From DATBGZ01 sp036557785 (lineage in GTDB: Bacteria; Actinomycetota; Actinomycetes; Mycobacteriales; Micromonosporaceae): 64,000 nucleotides of DNA. Below are positions 33,236 through 42,532 of the stretch, piece by piece (position 1 is the stretch's first letter; each line of letters opens with the position of its first letter). Under the pieces are notes generated by a model. The model made no database searches. It worked only from the letters and a program-made list of their open reading frames with translations, and was not told where the DNA came from. Position numbers and translations under genes: made by a program. The stretch spans positions 62,001 to 126,000 of the forward strand of contig DATBGZ010000038.1 in the NCBI GenBank assembly GCA_036557785.1, in the 5' to 3' direction.

Positions 33236-36200
33236 ATGGCTGCCACGGAGCGGCTCGTCGGACGGCGCGACGTCCAACGGAGCCTGGCGCAGGCGTGGGA
33301 CCAGGCCCGGGCCGGGGCCGGCCTCCTGGTGCTCGTCACCGGGGAGGCCGGCATCGGCAAATCCGCGGTGCTCGCGTGGCTCGCCGAGCAGGCGGTGGTG
33401 CAGGGCCGGGTGCTGCGCGGCTTCTGCTGGGAGGGCGGCGGCGTGCCGCCGTACTGGCCGTGGACCCAGGTGCTGCGCGCGACCGGCCTGTCGACCGCCG
33501 AGCTCGGCGAGGCGGCCTGGCTGCTCGGCGCACAACCGTCCGATGTGGACACTACCGCTGACACTCGGCTCGCAAGCTTCGCCGCTGTAACGGATGCTCG
33601 GCTCGCAAGCTTCGCCGAGGTAGCCGATGCGCGGTTCCGGCTCTTCGACGCGGTTGCCCGGGCCCTGGCGGATCTCGCCGGGCCGGTGCTCGTCGTCATC
33701 GACGATCTGCACTGGGCCGACGAGCCCTCGCTCGCTCTGCTCTCGTTCGCGGCGCGGGTCCTGGCGAGCAGCCCGGTGCTGTTGCTCGGCGCCTACCGGG
33801 ACGCCGAGGCGGGGCCCGCGCTGCACCGGCTCGCGGGAGCGGCCCAGCACCTTCCGCTGGCCGGGCTGAGCCTGGCCGAGGTGGCGGCGATGGTGGCGCA
33901 GATGCCGGGGCAGGCGCCGCCACCGGAGGTGACCGGGCGGGTGTGGCGGCGCAGCGGCGGCAACCCATTCTTCGTCCGGGAGCTGACCCGCTTGGTGCAG
34001 GCGCACGGCCCGGACCAGGCGCCGGCCCGCCTTCCGGCCGGCGTCGTGGACGTCGTGCGGCAACGCCTGGCGCGGCTACCCACCGACTGCGTGCGCCTGC
34101 TCGACTGGGCGGCGGTCGCCGGCCGGGATATCGACCTCAACCTTCTCATCCACAGCGGAGCAATCGAGAACGAGGCCGCCGCGCTCGATCTGATCGCCCT
34201 GGCCCGCCAGGCCGGCGTGGTCACCGACGACCTCAGCTTCACGCACGACATCTACCGCGAGGCGATCGTCGACGTGCAGTCGGCCGCGACGAACGCGACC
34301 ATCAACCTCGCGCTCGGCCGAGCCCTGCAGGCCCGGGAGCGGCCCGGGGACGCCGCCCGCATCGCGGCCCACCTGCTGCGAGCGGGCCCGCCGGCGCGGC
34401 GGGCAGCGGTCGACTACTGCATCCGGGCCGCGCGGGAGGCCACGGCCCGGCTCGGCCACGATGATGCTTGCGGGCACTATCTTCGGGCTCTGTCCCTTGT
34501 GGACGACGAAGCGCTGCGGGCGTCCGTGCTGCTCGAGCTCGCCGCGGCCCACGACCGTACGGGCATGTCCCACCTCGCCCGCGAACGGTACCGCGAGGCC
34601 GCGCGGCTGACCCGCGCGCGCGGCGACGCGGTCGCGCTCGCCCACGCCGCCCTCGGCCTGCACTCGCTCGGCCAGCGCAGCGGCGCGACCGACGCGGAGG
34701 TCCGCGACCTGCTCCGGCAGGCCGCGCTGGATCTGGCCGGCGCCGGCACGCAACTCGCCCTCCAGTCGCGGGTGCAGGCGGCGCTGGCGCGCGTTGCCCG
34801 GCATGGCGCCGGTGCCCGGGCCGGCAACGAGATGGTGCAGACCGCGCGGCGCGCGGTGCGCCTGGCCGACGATGCTGGCGACCCCCGTACCCTCGCCGAG
34901 GCAAAGCTCGCCCTGCACGATGTCCTCTGGTCGCCCGGAACCGCGGCGCAGCGCCTGCCCGTCGTGGGCGAGATGCTCGGCGCCGCGCACGCGGCCGGCG
35001 ATGCCGACCTGGTCGCTCAGGCCCACCTGCTGCGGGCGACCGCGCTGATCGAGCTCGGCGATCCGGCAGGCCGCGACGAGCTGCTCAGCTACATCACGCT
35101 CGCCGGCGAGCTCGGGCATGCGCGCGGGCGCTGGGGTGCGCTGACCCGACAGGCCACCTACGCCCAGATCGCGGGGCGGGCGCAGGACGCGGCGCGCTTC
35201 GGTGAGGAGGCGCTCGAGATCGGCATGGCGATCGGCGAGCCGGACGCGTTCGGTTGCTACTGCACCTCGCGGTGGTCCCTGGTCGCCCTCGGCGTGCCGG
35301 CACCGGACGTCACGCTGGGCGATGCCGACCCGCTCTGGCCGATGCTTCCCGTCATGCGCGCCTGGCCGCTGGCGGTGCGTGGCGAGATCGAGGCGGCGCG
35401 CGAGGCGCTGGGCGACTTCAGCGTCCTGGAGATAGCGACCTCCAGCGGCTATGACCTGGAGGCGCGGGCCGTCGCGGCCGTCGTCTTCGCGGCCGTGGGT
35501 TCGCCGGAGCAGCGCCGGTGGGTCTACGACGAGTTGCGTCCCTACGCCGGCACGCACGTCGTCATCGGCGGCTGCGCCTCCTACCACGCCGCGGTCGACC
35601 ATCACCTCGGTGCTCTGGCGGCCGCGCTCGGCGAGCGGGAGGTGGCCCGGGGACACCTCCGGGACGCGATGGCCATGCACGAGCGACTGGGCGCCGCGGG
35701 CTGGGCCCGGCTCACGGCCCAGGCACTCGCCGAGCTCGACCCGCGCGTCACGGCTCGCGACCGCAACGAGCCCAACGAGTTCCGCCGCGTCGACGGCCGG
35801 TGGCTGATCACCTATGCCGGCCAGCACGTGCAGTTGCCCGATGCCAAGGGGTTGCACGACCTGTGGCTGATCCTGGGCGCCAAGGGCACGCCGGTGCACG
35901 TGCGGCGGCTGCTCGATCCCGAGGCCGCGCCGGTTCTCGCCGCCGGCGCCGACCCGGTGCTCGACGACCGCGCCCGGACCGAGTACCGGGCGCGGCTGGC
36001 GCGGCTGGCCCATCGGATCGAAGAGGCTGACGACCTCGGCCACAGCGAGCGCGCCGAGGCGCTGCGCGCCGAACGGGAGGCGCTGGTCCACGAGCTCGCC
36101 GCGGCCGCCGGGTTCGGTCGGCGCGCCCGCCGGCTCGGCGATCCGGCAGAACGAGCCCGCAAGACGGTCAGCGCCCGGCTGCGGGACAGCCTCGCCAAGA

Positions 36201-36307
36201 TCGAGCGGGTGCACCCGCTGCTCGGCGCGCACCTGCGCTCGGCCGTCCGCATGGGTACCGCCTGCTCCTACGCTCCCGCCGAGCCGATCCCGTGGCGGCT
36301 CGCGTGA
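33236..36307 (+). CDS. large AAA/STAND-type ATPase with TPR-like region, no recognisable LuxR HTH
   Basis: A 1023-residue protein. The N-terminus is an adenylate-cyclase/LuxR-LAL-type ATPase: ERLVGRRDVQRSLAQAWDQA, Walker A VTGEAGIGKSAVL, Walker B PVLVVIDDLHWADEPSL, and RRSGGNPFFVRELTRL. A long helical TPR-like middle follows (residues ~380-830). The C-terminus is not a GerE HTH. It has a strand-rich block (GRWLITYAGQHVQLPDAKGLHDLWLILGA) and a basic ending (ERARKTVSARLRDSLAKIERVHPLLGAHLRSAVRMGTACSY), a tail I associate with a group of actinobacterial ATPases of unknown output. Residues ~108-135 hold an 11-residue tandem repeat. It is probably co-transcribed with the methyltransferase gene. Confidence 0.88.
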   Translation: MAATERLVGRRDVQRSLAQAWDQARAGAGLLVLVTGEAGIGKSAVLAWLAEQAVVQGRVLRGFCWEGGGVPPYWPWTQVLRATGLSTAELGEAAWLLGAQPSDVDTTADTRLASFAAVTDARLASFAEVADARFRLFDAVARALADLAGPVLVVIDDLHWADEPSLALLSFAARVLASSPVLLLGAYRDAEAGPALHRLAGAAQHLPLAGLSLAEVAAMVAQMPGQAPPPEVTGRVWRRSGGNPFFVRELTRLVQAHGPDQAPARLPAGVVDVVRQRLARLPTDCVRLLDWAAVAGRDIDLNLLIHSGAIENEAAALDLIALARQAGVVTDDLSFTHDIYREAIVDVQSAATNATINLALGRALQARERPGDAARIAAHLLRAGPPARRAAVDYCIRAAREATARLGHDDACGHYLRALSLVDDEALRASVLLELAAAHDRTGMSHLARERYREAARLTRARGDAVALAHAALGLHSLGQRSGATDAEVRDLLRQAALDLAGAGTQLALQSRVQAALARVARHGAGARAGNEMVQTARRAVRLADDAGDPRTLAEAKLALHDVLWSPGTAAQRLPVVGEMLGAAHAAGDADLVAQAHLLRATALIELGDPAGRDELLSYITLAGELGHARGRWGALTRQATYAQIAGRAQDAARFGEEALEIGMAIGEPDAFGCYCTSRWSLVALGVPAPDVTLGDADPLWPMLPVMRAWPLAVRGEIEAAREALGDFSVLEIATSSGYDLEARAVAAVVFAAVGSPEQRRWVYDELRPYAGTHVVIGGCASYHAAVDHHLGALAAALGEREVARGHLRDAMAMHERLGAAGWARLTAQALAELDPRVTARDRNEPNEFRRVDGRWLITYAGQHVQLPDAKGLHDLWLILGAKGTPVHVRRLLDPEAAPVLAAGADPVLDDRARTEYRARLARLAHRIEEADDLGHSERAEALRAEREALVHELAAAAGFGRRARRLGDPAERARKTVSARLRDSLAKIERVHPLLGAHLRSAVRMGTACSYAPAEPIPWRLA
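33564..33617 (+). repeat. in-frame 33-bp tandem repeat inside the ATPase gene
   Basis: The 21-mer CTCGGCTCGCAAGCTTCGCC(G) occurs at 33564-33584 and 33597-33617, a period of 33 bp or 11 codons. It encodes RLASFAAVTDA and RLASFAEVADA, followed by a third degenerate RFRLFDAV unit. Confidence 0.7.
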
Positions 36308-36358
36308 CGGCAGGCCAAGTGGCGACGCGGTGGCCAGCCGACCAGATCCAATGAGGTC

Positions 36359-37009
36359 GTGGGTCGTCGGTACGCCCGGGTGCTCGCGACAATCGTGCTC
36401 GCCTACGCCGTGATCATCGGGCTGAACGAGACGGTGGCCGGCGGGCCGGGGCGCCTGCTCGTGCTGGGCTACCTGCTGTTCGACGCGTGGCAGATCTCGG
36501 ATCCGACCGCCCCACGGCGCAGGCGCAAGGCCGCGGCCGTGGCAGTGACGGCGGCGGCGGTGGTGGCGTTCGCCGCGGCGGCCGGGACCGCGGCGGCCGC
36601 GACCAGAGCGGTGACCTCGGGCGTGGTCGGCGCGTTGTCGTTCGCGCTCACCGCCGCCGTGATCGCGATCGTCGGTCGCACCGTGCTGCGCCGGCGACAC
36701 CTGGACTCGGCGACCGTCGCCGGCGTGTTGGCCGTGTACCTGCTGCTGGCCCTGCTCTTCGCGTCGCTGAACCAGTTGCTCGCGGCGTTCAACCCGACCG
36801 GGTACCTCGCCGGTGTCGTGGGGCTGCCGACCGCATCCGATCAGCTCTACTTCTCGGTGGTGACGATGGCGACCATCGGCTACGGCGACATCACGCCGGC
36901 CAGCCAGCTCGCCCGGGCGGTCGTGGTGGTCGAGGCGTTGACCGGGCAGCTGTACCTGGTCTCCGTCGTCTCCGCCGTGGTGGGTGGCTGGCGTGGCCGC
37001 GGCGAGTAA
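36359..37009 (+). CDS. two-pore-helix type potassium channel protein
   Basis: A 216-residue membrane protein. The selectivity filter is textbook: VVTMATIGYGDITP, preceded by a pore helix (ASDQLYFS) and followed by the last transmembrane helix (ARAVVVVEALTGQLYLVSVVSAVV). About five hydrophobic segments precede it, rich in Ala/Val. There is no RCK/TrkA-N domain. It would carry K+ across the cytoplasmic membrane. GTG 36359 is the only start before the first helix. Confidence 0.88.
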   Translation: MGRRYARVLATIVLAYAVIIGLNETVAGGPGRLLVLGYLLFDAWQISDPTAPRRRRKAAAVAVTAAAVVAFAAAAGTAAAATRAVTSGVVGALSFALTAAVIAIVGRTVLRRRHLDSATVAGVLAVYLLLALLFASLNQLLAAFNPTGYLAGVVGLPTASDQLYFSVVTMATIGYGDITPASQLARAVVVVEALTGQLYLVSVVSAVVGGWRGRGE

Positions 37010-37019
37010 CGCCTGTACG

Positions 37020-37043
37020 GCCGCTGCCCGACCCGTCAGCGGC
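37020..37043. terminator. hairpin between convergent genes
   Basis: GCCGCTG and CAGCGGC form a 7-bp stem around 10 nt between the channel gene and the converging sugar permease gene, partly inside the latter's last codons. Confidence 0.4.
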
Positions 37044-38091
37044 GGCTCAGCCGGCTCCAGGCGTCGAGGCCGACCGCGAGCAGGAGCAGCACGCCGAGGG
37101 TGATCTGCTTGTAGAGCGGGTCGGCGCCGAGCAGGTCGAACCCGTTGCCGACCAGCGCGATGAACAGCGCGCCGATGACCGTACGCCAGAGCGCGCCGTC
37201 GCCGCCGAGGATCGAGGTTCCACCGACCACGATGGCGGCGAGGACGGTGAAGGTCAGCGTCGTGTCGGCCACCCCGGTCGAGGTCTGGGTGCGGGACAGG
37301 GTGATGACGCCGCCCAGCGCGGCGGCGACCCCGCTCGCGGCGAACGCGGCGATCCGTACGGCGGTGATGCGTACGCCGGCCAACCGCGCCGCCTCGGCGT
37401 TGCCGCCGACGGCGTAGATGTAGCGCCCGAAGGTCGTCCGCGACAGGATCAGGCCAAGGATCACCAGAACCCCGAGCATGATCCAGACCGACGTCATCGC
37501 GCCGAGCCAGCGCGTCCAGGCAATCTTGTTGTACCCTGGTCGCTCGAAGACCCGGATCAGGCCGCCATAGCCGGCCACCACCTGATTGCCGATCCCCGCC
37601 ACGATGAACGACATTGCCAGCGTGGCGATCAGCGAGTTGATCCGCAGCACCGTGCTGACGACGCCGTTGACGAGCCCGATGGCCAGGCCCACCAGCAGGG
37701 CCACCACGACCGAGACCCAGATGGGCTGGGTCTGCACGACCCGCGCCGCCACCGCGGCGCAGAGCGCGTAGACGGCCCCGACCGACAGGTCGATGCCACC
37801 GGCGATCAGCACGAACGTGCCCGCCGCCGCGATGATGACGGTCGCTGATTGCTGGTCGAGAATATTGAGCAGATTCGCGGTCTTGACGAACCGCGGGTTG
37901 CTCACCGCGAGCACGACGAACAGGATCACGAACGGGATGAGGATGCCCGACTGTCTGACCCGGGGCAGCAGCCGGGGCAGGTAGGTGGCCAGCAGCGGCG
38001 GCCGGGCGCTCGCGGCGTCAGGGCCTGCCGGGGAGTCCGCCACCGGGGCTGCGCCGGAGGCGCTGGCGGTGCTGGCCGTACCGGTGGTCAT
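37036..38091 (-). CDS. CUT2-family sugar ABC transporter permease (RbsC-like)
   Basis: A 351-residue membrane protein of the RbsC/XylH type with ~10 helices. The family signature GTFVLIAGGIDLSVGAVYAL and the C-terminal GGTSILGGDGALWRTVIGALFIALVGNGFDLLG are clear. It has a long Ala/Ser/Pro-rich N-terminal extension of ~35 residues. Its ATG overlaps the ATPase stop codon by 4 bp, so SBP-ATPase-permease form one operon. The sugar cannot be read from the permease. Confidence 0.93.
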   Translation of the reverse strand: MTTGTASTASASGAAPVADSPAGPDAASARPPLLATYLPRLLPRVRQSGILIPFVILFVVLAVSNPRFVKTANLLNILDQQSATVIIAAAGTFVLIAGGIDLSVGAVYALCAAVAARVVQTQPIWVSVVVALLVGLAIGLVNGVVSTVLRINSLIATLAMSFIVAGIGNQVVAGYGGLIRVFERPGYNKIAWTRWLGAMTSVWIMLGVLVILGLILSRTTFGRYIYAVGGNAEAARLAGVRITAVRIAAFAASGVAAALGGVITLSRTQTSTGVADTTLTFTVLAAIVVGGTSILGGDGALWRTVIGALFIALVGNGFDLLGADPLYKQITLGVLLLLAVGLDAWSRLSRR

Positions 38092-39827
38092 CGCAGGGTC
38101 CTTTCGGCGGCACGCGTCTCGGACGGGTTCTCGGTGAAGGCGGCGGTCAGGATCTCGTGCTCGGTCATCCGGTCGCCGGAGAGCTCGGCCACGATGCGGC
38201 CACCGCGCATGACCAGCACGCGGTGGGCGAGGCCGACCAGCTCCTCGAAGTCCGAGGAGATGACCAGAACCCCGAGTCCGGCGCGCGCCTGGTCCGCGAT
38301 GAGGTCATAGATCGCGCGGCGTGATCCGACATCGACACCCCGGGTCGGCTCGTCCGCGATGAGCAGGCGGGGAGCGCGCAGCAGACCGCGGGCGAAGAGC
38401 ACCTTCTGCTGGTTGCCACCCGACAGTGACCACAGTGGACTGGCCAGCCCGGCTCGGATCGACAGGCGCTGCGTGAGCATGGCCGTGTCCGAACGCTGCC
38501 GGCGTCCGGCGACCAGGCCGAGGCGGCTGTACCGGGGCAGGCTCGCCAGGGTCACGTTCTCGGTGACCGATCGGCCGAGCACGAGCCCACTGTCCTTTCG
38601 CGACTCGGGGATGAGGAACATCCCGGAGCGCAGGGCGCGCCGTGGGCTGCCCGGCTCATGGCGGAGCCCGGCGAGGGTGACCGTGCCACGGGTGCGGCGC
38701 GCGTTGCCGAACAGCGCGTACGCCAGCTCCGTGCGGCCGGCACCGACCAGGCCGGCGAGGCCGACGATCTCGCCCGGGCGCACGGTCAGGCTGATGTCGG
38801 TGACCCCGGGCGCGGACAGGGAGGTCACCGACAGCACGGGTGGTGCCGAGGCTTGCGGCCGCGGCTGGCGTGGTGGGAACACCGAGCCGAGGGACCGGCC
38901 GAGCATCGCCTCGATCAGCGATGCCTCCGTCTCGGCCGCCGCCGGCCCGGTCCGCACGAGGACGCCGTCGCGCAGGATCGACACCGTGTCGGCGAGGTCG
39001 AGCACCTCGGAGAGGAAGTGGGAGATGAGCACGACCGTGCGGCCGCCGGCCACCAGGTCGCGGATGATCTGGTGCAGTCGCGCCGTGTCGTCGTGGGACA
39101 ACGCGGCCGTGGGCTCATCCATGATGATCAGTGAGGCGTCCCGGGAGATCGCCCGCATGATCTCGACCTTCTGCGCGTCGGCGGTGCGCAGCGTCGCGGT
39201 CACGGCATCGGCTGGCAGGTCGAAGCCCGTCTGCTGGGCGAGCGCGGTGTAGCGCTGCGTGAGCTCCCGACGCTGCACGAATCCCCACCGGCGAGGCTCA
39301 GCGCCCAGGTAGACGTTCTGCGCCACGGTCAGGCCGGGGACGAGCGCCAGTTCCTGAGCGATGGTGGCGATGCCCCGGGCCAGCGCATCGCGCGGCGAGG
39401 CGAACGCGACCCGCTCGCCGTTGACGAACAGCTCGCCCTCGTCCGGGGCGAGCAGGCCAGCAATGATCTTGGCTAACGTCGACTTGCCCGCGCCGTTCTC
39501 GCCGACGAGGGCGTGCACGGACCCCCGTTCAATCGACAAGCTCACATCCCTGATCGCCTGCGCGCCGCCGAAGCTCTTGGCCAGACCGGCGATCCGGATG
39601 ATCGGTTCGCCGGTCGCCCGGCCGTCCGACCCCGGCCTGCCGCGGCTGGTGGACGCGGCGGCCGGGGGCGGCCAGGGGATGACGGGCAGGACCGTCCCGG
39701 GGGGCACCGCCCGTGCGCGGGCTGGCGCCCCGGGTGGGCGCGGGATTGCCGCGGACCCGCGCCCGCCCGGGGGTGGCCAGGGGATGACCGGCAGGACGGC
39801 CGGTTGGTGCGGTGGTGCGTCGGTCAT
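38088..39827 (-). CDS. CUT2-family sugar ABC transporter ATPase with two nucleotide-binding domains (RbsA-like)
   Basis: A 579-residue tandem ATPase. The first NBD has GENGAGKST, a diverged signature region (LRTADAQKVEIMRAIS) and SLIIMDEPTAAL. The second has GLVGAGRTE (degenerate Walker A, usual in RbsA), the signature SLSGGNQQKVLFARGLL and LLIADEPTRGVDVGS. Unusually, ~75 residues precede the first NBD. They are proline-rich and contain two copies of VLPVIPWPPP, encoded by a DNA direct repeat. ATG 39827 follows the SBP stop codon by 2 bp (TGAGCATG), so the genes are coupled. Confidence 0.92.
   Translation of the reverse strand: MTDAPPHQPAVLPVIPWPPPGGRGSAAIPRPPGAPARARAVPPGTVLPVIPWPPPAAASTSRGRPGSDGRATGEPIIRIAGLAKSFGGAQAIRDVSLSIERGSVHALVGENGAGKSTLAKIIAGLLAPDEGELFVNGERVAFASPRDALARGIATIAQELALVPGLTVAQNVYLGAEPRRWGFVQRRELTQRYTALAQQTGFDLPADAVTATLRTADAQKVEIMRAISRDASLIIMDEPTAALSHDDTARLHQIIRDLVAGGRTVVLISHFLSEVLDLADTVSILRDGVLVRTGPAAAETEASLIEAMLGRSLGSVFPPRQPRPQASAPPVLSVTSLSAPGVTDISLTVRPGEIVGLAGLVGAGRTELAYALFGNARRTRGTVTLAGLRHEPGSPRRALRSGMFLIPESRKDSGLVLGRSVTENVTLASLPRYSRLGLVAGRRQRSDTAMLTQRLSIRAGLASPLWSLSGGNQQKVLFARGLLRAPRLLIADEPTRGVDVGSRRAIYDLIADQARAGLGVLVISSDFEELVGLAHRVLVMRGGRIVAELSGDRMTEHEILTAAFTENPSETRAAERTLR
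39669..39797 (-). repeat. direct repeat encoding a duplicated Pro-rich motif
   Basis: GGCCAGGGGATGACGGGCAG near 39670 recurs as GGCCAGGGGATGACCGGCAG near 39775, one substitution apart. In the reading frame of the ATPase gene both encode LPVIPWPPP. Confidence 0.6.
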
Positions 39828-39829
39828 GC

Positions 39830-40852
39830 TCAGCCGGGCCATTCCGCCGTGAACTGGTCGACGTTGTCCTTGTTCGCCACGCCGTCGTTGGGCAGTGCCC
39901 CGACCGGGTTGACGGCGCCAGCGTTCGCGCCGGTACGGATGGCGTTGATCAGGGCCTCCATGCCGAGCTGTCCCTCGGAGGCCGGCGCCTGCACCACGTC
40001 ACCGAACGAGGTGCCGTCCTTGAGGTAGCCGAAGCCCGCCGCGCTACCCCCGTAGCCGACCATGAGGATCGATCCGGGCTTGTTCGCCGCGGCCAGTGCC
40101 TGGGTCACGCCCTGCAGACCCTGGTCCGAGCTCACGAAGAGGTTGATGCCCGGCTGCGCCTGGAGCATGTTCTGCGCCGCCTGCAGCGCCACGCCCGGGT
40201 TGAAGAAGCTTTCGCCCTCGGCCACGATCTTCACCGACGGCGTTCCCGCGATCGCCTTGTCGAACGCGGACTTGATCGCGATGCCGAGGGTGGAGGCCTT
40301 GATGTCGTGGATGAAGCCGATGTTGCAGGGATTGAGGCTCTTCGAGGCGCAGGCCGCCACGGCGAGCTCGCCGAGCTGCCGACCGATCTTGTCGGGAATG
40401 AAGACCACATTCCCGGAGAGCCCGTCGACCTGAGGCTGGTCCGTCGTGTAGTCCGGCCCGAGGATCTGGTCGATGTTCACGACCTTGATGCCCTGGGTGA
40501 TGGCCTGCTGCGCCAGGGGTACCAGGGCCGTGCCGACGATCGGCTGCACGATGATGCCGTCGAACCGGCCGGACGTGATCGCGTTCTGGAACTGGGAGAA
40601 CTGGGTCGCGTCGCTGTTCGCGGCGTCGAAGACCTCGACGTCGGCGTTGCGTGCCGAGGCCGCCGCCTTGGCCGCCGCGAGCATCGGCGCGTCGTAGCTG
40701 TTGGCGACCGCGAACGACAGGTAGGCGATGCGCAGCCGCTTGTTGTTGTCCGTGGAGGGGGAGTTCCCCTTCGAGCAGGCGGCTAGGCCACCCGCGGCGA
40801 GGACCGCCGCCGCGAGCAGGGCGCCGCAGCGCCGTGCGATGGTGCTCTTCAT
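39830..40852 (-). CDS. CUT2-family sugar-binding lipoprotein (RbsB-like)
   Basis: A 340-residue precursor. The signal peptide ends in the lipobox GGLAAC, so the mature protein is membrane-anchored by lipidated Cys26. The body is a Periplasmic-binding-protein-4 fold: LRIAYLSFAVANSYDAPMLAAAKAAA, FDGIIVQPIVGTALVPLAQQAITQGIKVVNIDQIL, and INLFVSSDQGLQGVTQAL. It binds the substrate outside the membrane for the following ATPase and permease. GAGAAGGGA upstream of the ATG serves as ribosome binding site. Confidence 0.93.
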   Translation of the reverse strand: MKSTIARRCGALLAAAVLAAGGLAACSKGNSPSTDNNKRLRIAYLSFAVANSYDAPMLAAAKAAASARNADVEVFDAANSDATQFSQFQNAITSGRFDGIIVQPIVGTALVPLAQQAITQGIKVVNIDQILGPDYTTDQPQVDGLSGNVVFIPDKIGRQLGELAVAACASKSLNPCNIGFIHDIKASTLGIAIKSAFDKAIAGTPSVKIVAEGESFFNPGVALQAAQNMLQAQPGINLFVSSDQGLQGVTQALAAANKPGSILMVGYGGSAAGFGYLKDGTSFGDVVQAPASEGQLGMEALINAIRTGANAGAVNPVGALPNDGVANKDNVDQFTAEWPG

Positions 40853-41263
40853 CGATGTCCCTTCTCGACCGTGGGAAGGTTCGTCGCGACCGTCGCCGGG
40901 GACGGTCGGAATAAGCCTGGTTTATCGATCTGATGGCGATGTGAAGCGCAGGTGATCCACCGGACACCGACCGTTACCGGTTTGACGATCGCGTGTCCGG
41001 GCATTCGGGTGCTGCTCCGGCCTGGGATTCGTTTGCTGTCGCGAACGGTTGGCCGGGGCGTCACTAGGGCGCAGTGTATGGAGACAGTGGACGCTTGTGC
41101 AATACCACTTTCCACCTGTCCGCGTGCGTGAACACAATGTCCGTTTGGCACCGCGGCTTCCGTGTCGGGGCCCGGCACCCGAGATGATCTAGCTGTCAGG
41201 TGAGGCTTGACGGGGTCCGATCGCGGTTCACCCCAGCCGATAACAATTACTGAACGATGTCGC
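40853..41263. other. 411-bp gap with the transporter promoter region
   Basis: No gene is visible. Near the transporter it holds two inverted repeats (40887-40925); the remainder up to the mannonate dehydratase stop shows nothing recognised. Confidence 0.5.
40887..40925. promoter_or_regulatory. two inverted repeats upstream of the CUT2 operon
   Basis: CGACCGTC/GACGGTCG (40887-40908, 6-nt loop) and ATAAGCCTGGTTTAT (40911-40925, odd palindrome with one mismatch) lie 35-73 bp before the lipoprotein start. The second has the size and symmetry of a LacI/ROK-type operator. Confidence 0.4.
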
Positions 41264-42505
41264 TCACCAATGGTGCAGCGTCCCGTCCTCGAGGCGATTG
41301 ACCGGCAGTGAGGCCGGTCGGTAGGGGTACGCGGCCGCCAGATCCTCGTCGATGTCCACGCCCAGGCCGGGCTCCTCGGAGCAGAACAGGTACCCGTCCT
41401 CGAACCGGTACCCGTGCGGGAAGACGGCGTCGGTCTCGTCGGGGTGGCGCATGTACTCCTGCAGGCCGAAGTTATTGATCGAGATATCGACGTGCAGCGC
41501 AGCGGCCATGCAGACGGGCGATAGGTCGGTGGCGCCGTGCGAGCCGCTGCGCACATGGTGCAGCGCGGCCAGGTCGAAGATGCGCCGCAGGTGCGTGATG
41601 CCGCCGGCGTGCACCACCGTGGTGCGAATGTAGTCGATGAGCTGCTCGGTGATGAGTTGCTGGCAGTCCCAGATGCTGTTGAATACCTCACCGACCGCGA
41701 TCGGCGTCGTGGTGTGGGCCCGGATGTGGCGGAAGCCCTCCTGGAGCTCGGCCGGCACCGGGTCCTCGAGCCAGGTCAGGGCATAGGGCTCCAGGGCGCG
41801 GCCGAGCCGGGCTGCTTCGATCGGCGTGAGCCGGTGGTGCACGTCGTGCAGCAGGTTGACGTAGGGCCCGAACTCGTCGCGGGCGCGGGCGAAGACCTTG
41901 GGCACGTGCTCGAGGTACCGCTGCGTGGACCACACCGCCTCGGACGGGATCGCCGCGTCCGCCGGCTCATAGCTGTACCTGACTGCTCGCTCCATAGACT
42001 CCGCGACGACGACCTCCTTGGAGACGCCGTACGTGGTGGCCATCCCGGGAATCCCGGTCTGCACGCGGACGGCCCGGTAGCCCTGCTCGAGGTAGCGCGC
42101 CACCTGCGCCATCGCGTCGTCGATGCTCTCGCCGTTGGCGTGGCCGTAGACGGTCACCGCCTCCCGCGACCGCCCGCCGAGCAACTGGTAGACCGGCAGG
42201 CCCGCCACCTTGCCCTTGATGTCCCACAGCGCCGTGTCCACCGCAGCGATCGCGCTCATCGTGACCGGACCGCGGCGCCAGTACGCGCCCCGGTAGAGGT
42301 ACTGCCAGGTGTCCTCGATGCGCGCCGGGTCGCGGCCGATGAGCACCGGGATCACGTGCTCGGTGAGGTACGCGGCGACCGCGAGTTCCCGGCCGTTGAG
42401 GGTCGCGTCACCGACCCCGGTCACGCCCTCGTCAGTGATGATCTTCAGGGTGACGAAGTTGCGACCAGGGCACGTGACGATGACCCTGGCGTCGGAGATC
42501 CGCAT
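41264..42505 (-). CDS. manD: D-mannonate dehydratase (ManD, enolase superfamily)
   Basis: A 413-residue protein of the ManD/RspA type. Visible landmarks are NFVTLKIITDEGVTGVGDATLNGRE, the AYWRRGPVTMSAIAAVDTALWDIKGK stretch, YVNLLHDVHHRLTPIEAARLG and TWLEDPVPAELQEGF with the metal-binding carboxylates, GEVFNSIWDCQ, and RTTVVHAGGITHLRRI. ManD converts D-mannonate to 2-keto-3-deoxygluconate in hexuronate breakdown, which fits the KDG kinase and KDPG aldolase genes 1.6-3.3 kb away. Some family members are weak catalysts of unknown role, but the neighbours argue for the pathway enzyme. A minisatellite lies 27 bp upstream. Confidence 0.9.
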   Translation of the reverse strand: MRISDARVIVTCPGRNFVTLKIITDEGVTGVGDATLNGRELAVAAYLTEHVIPVLIGRDPARIEDTWQYLYRGAYWRRGPVTMSAIAAVDTALWDIKGKVAGLPVYQLLGGRSREAVTVYGHANGESIDDAMAQVARYLEQGYRAVRVQTGIPGMATTYGVSKEVVVAESMERAVRYSYEPADAAIPSEAVWSTQRYLEHVPKVFARARDEFGPYVNLLHDVHHRLTPIEAARLGRALEPYALTWLEDPVPAELQEGFRHIRAHTTTPIAVGEVFNSIWDCQQLITEQLIDYIRTTVVHAGGITHLRRIFDLAALHHVRSGSHGATDLSPVCMAAALHVDISINNFGLQEYMRHPDETDAVFPHGYRFEDGYLFCSEEPGLGVDIDEDLAAAYPYRPASLPVNRLEDGTLHHW

Positions 42506-42532
42506 GACGGACGTATATCACCCCACTCGCTG

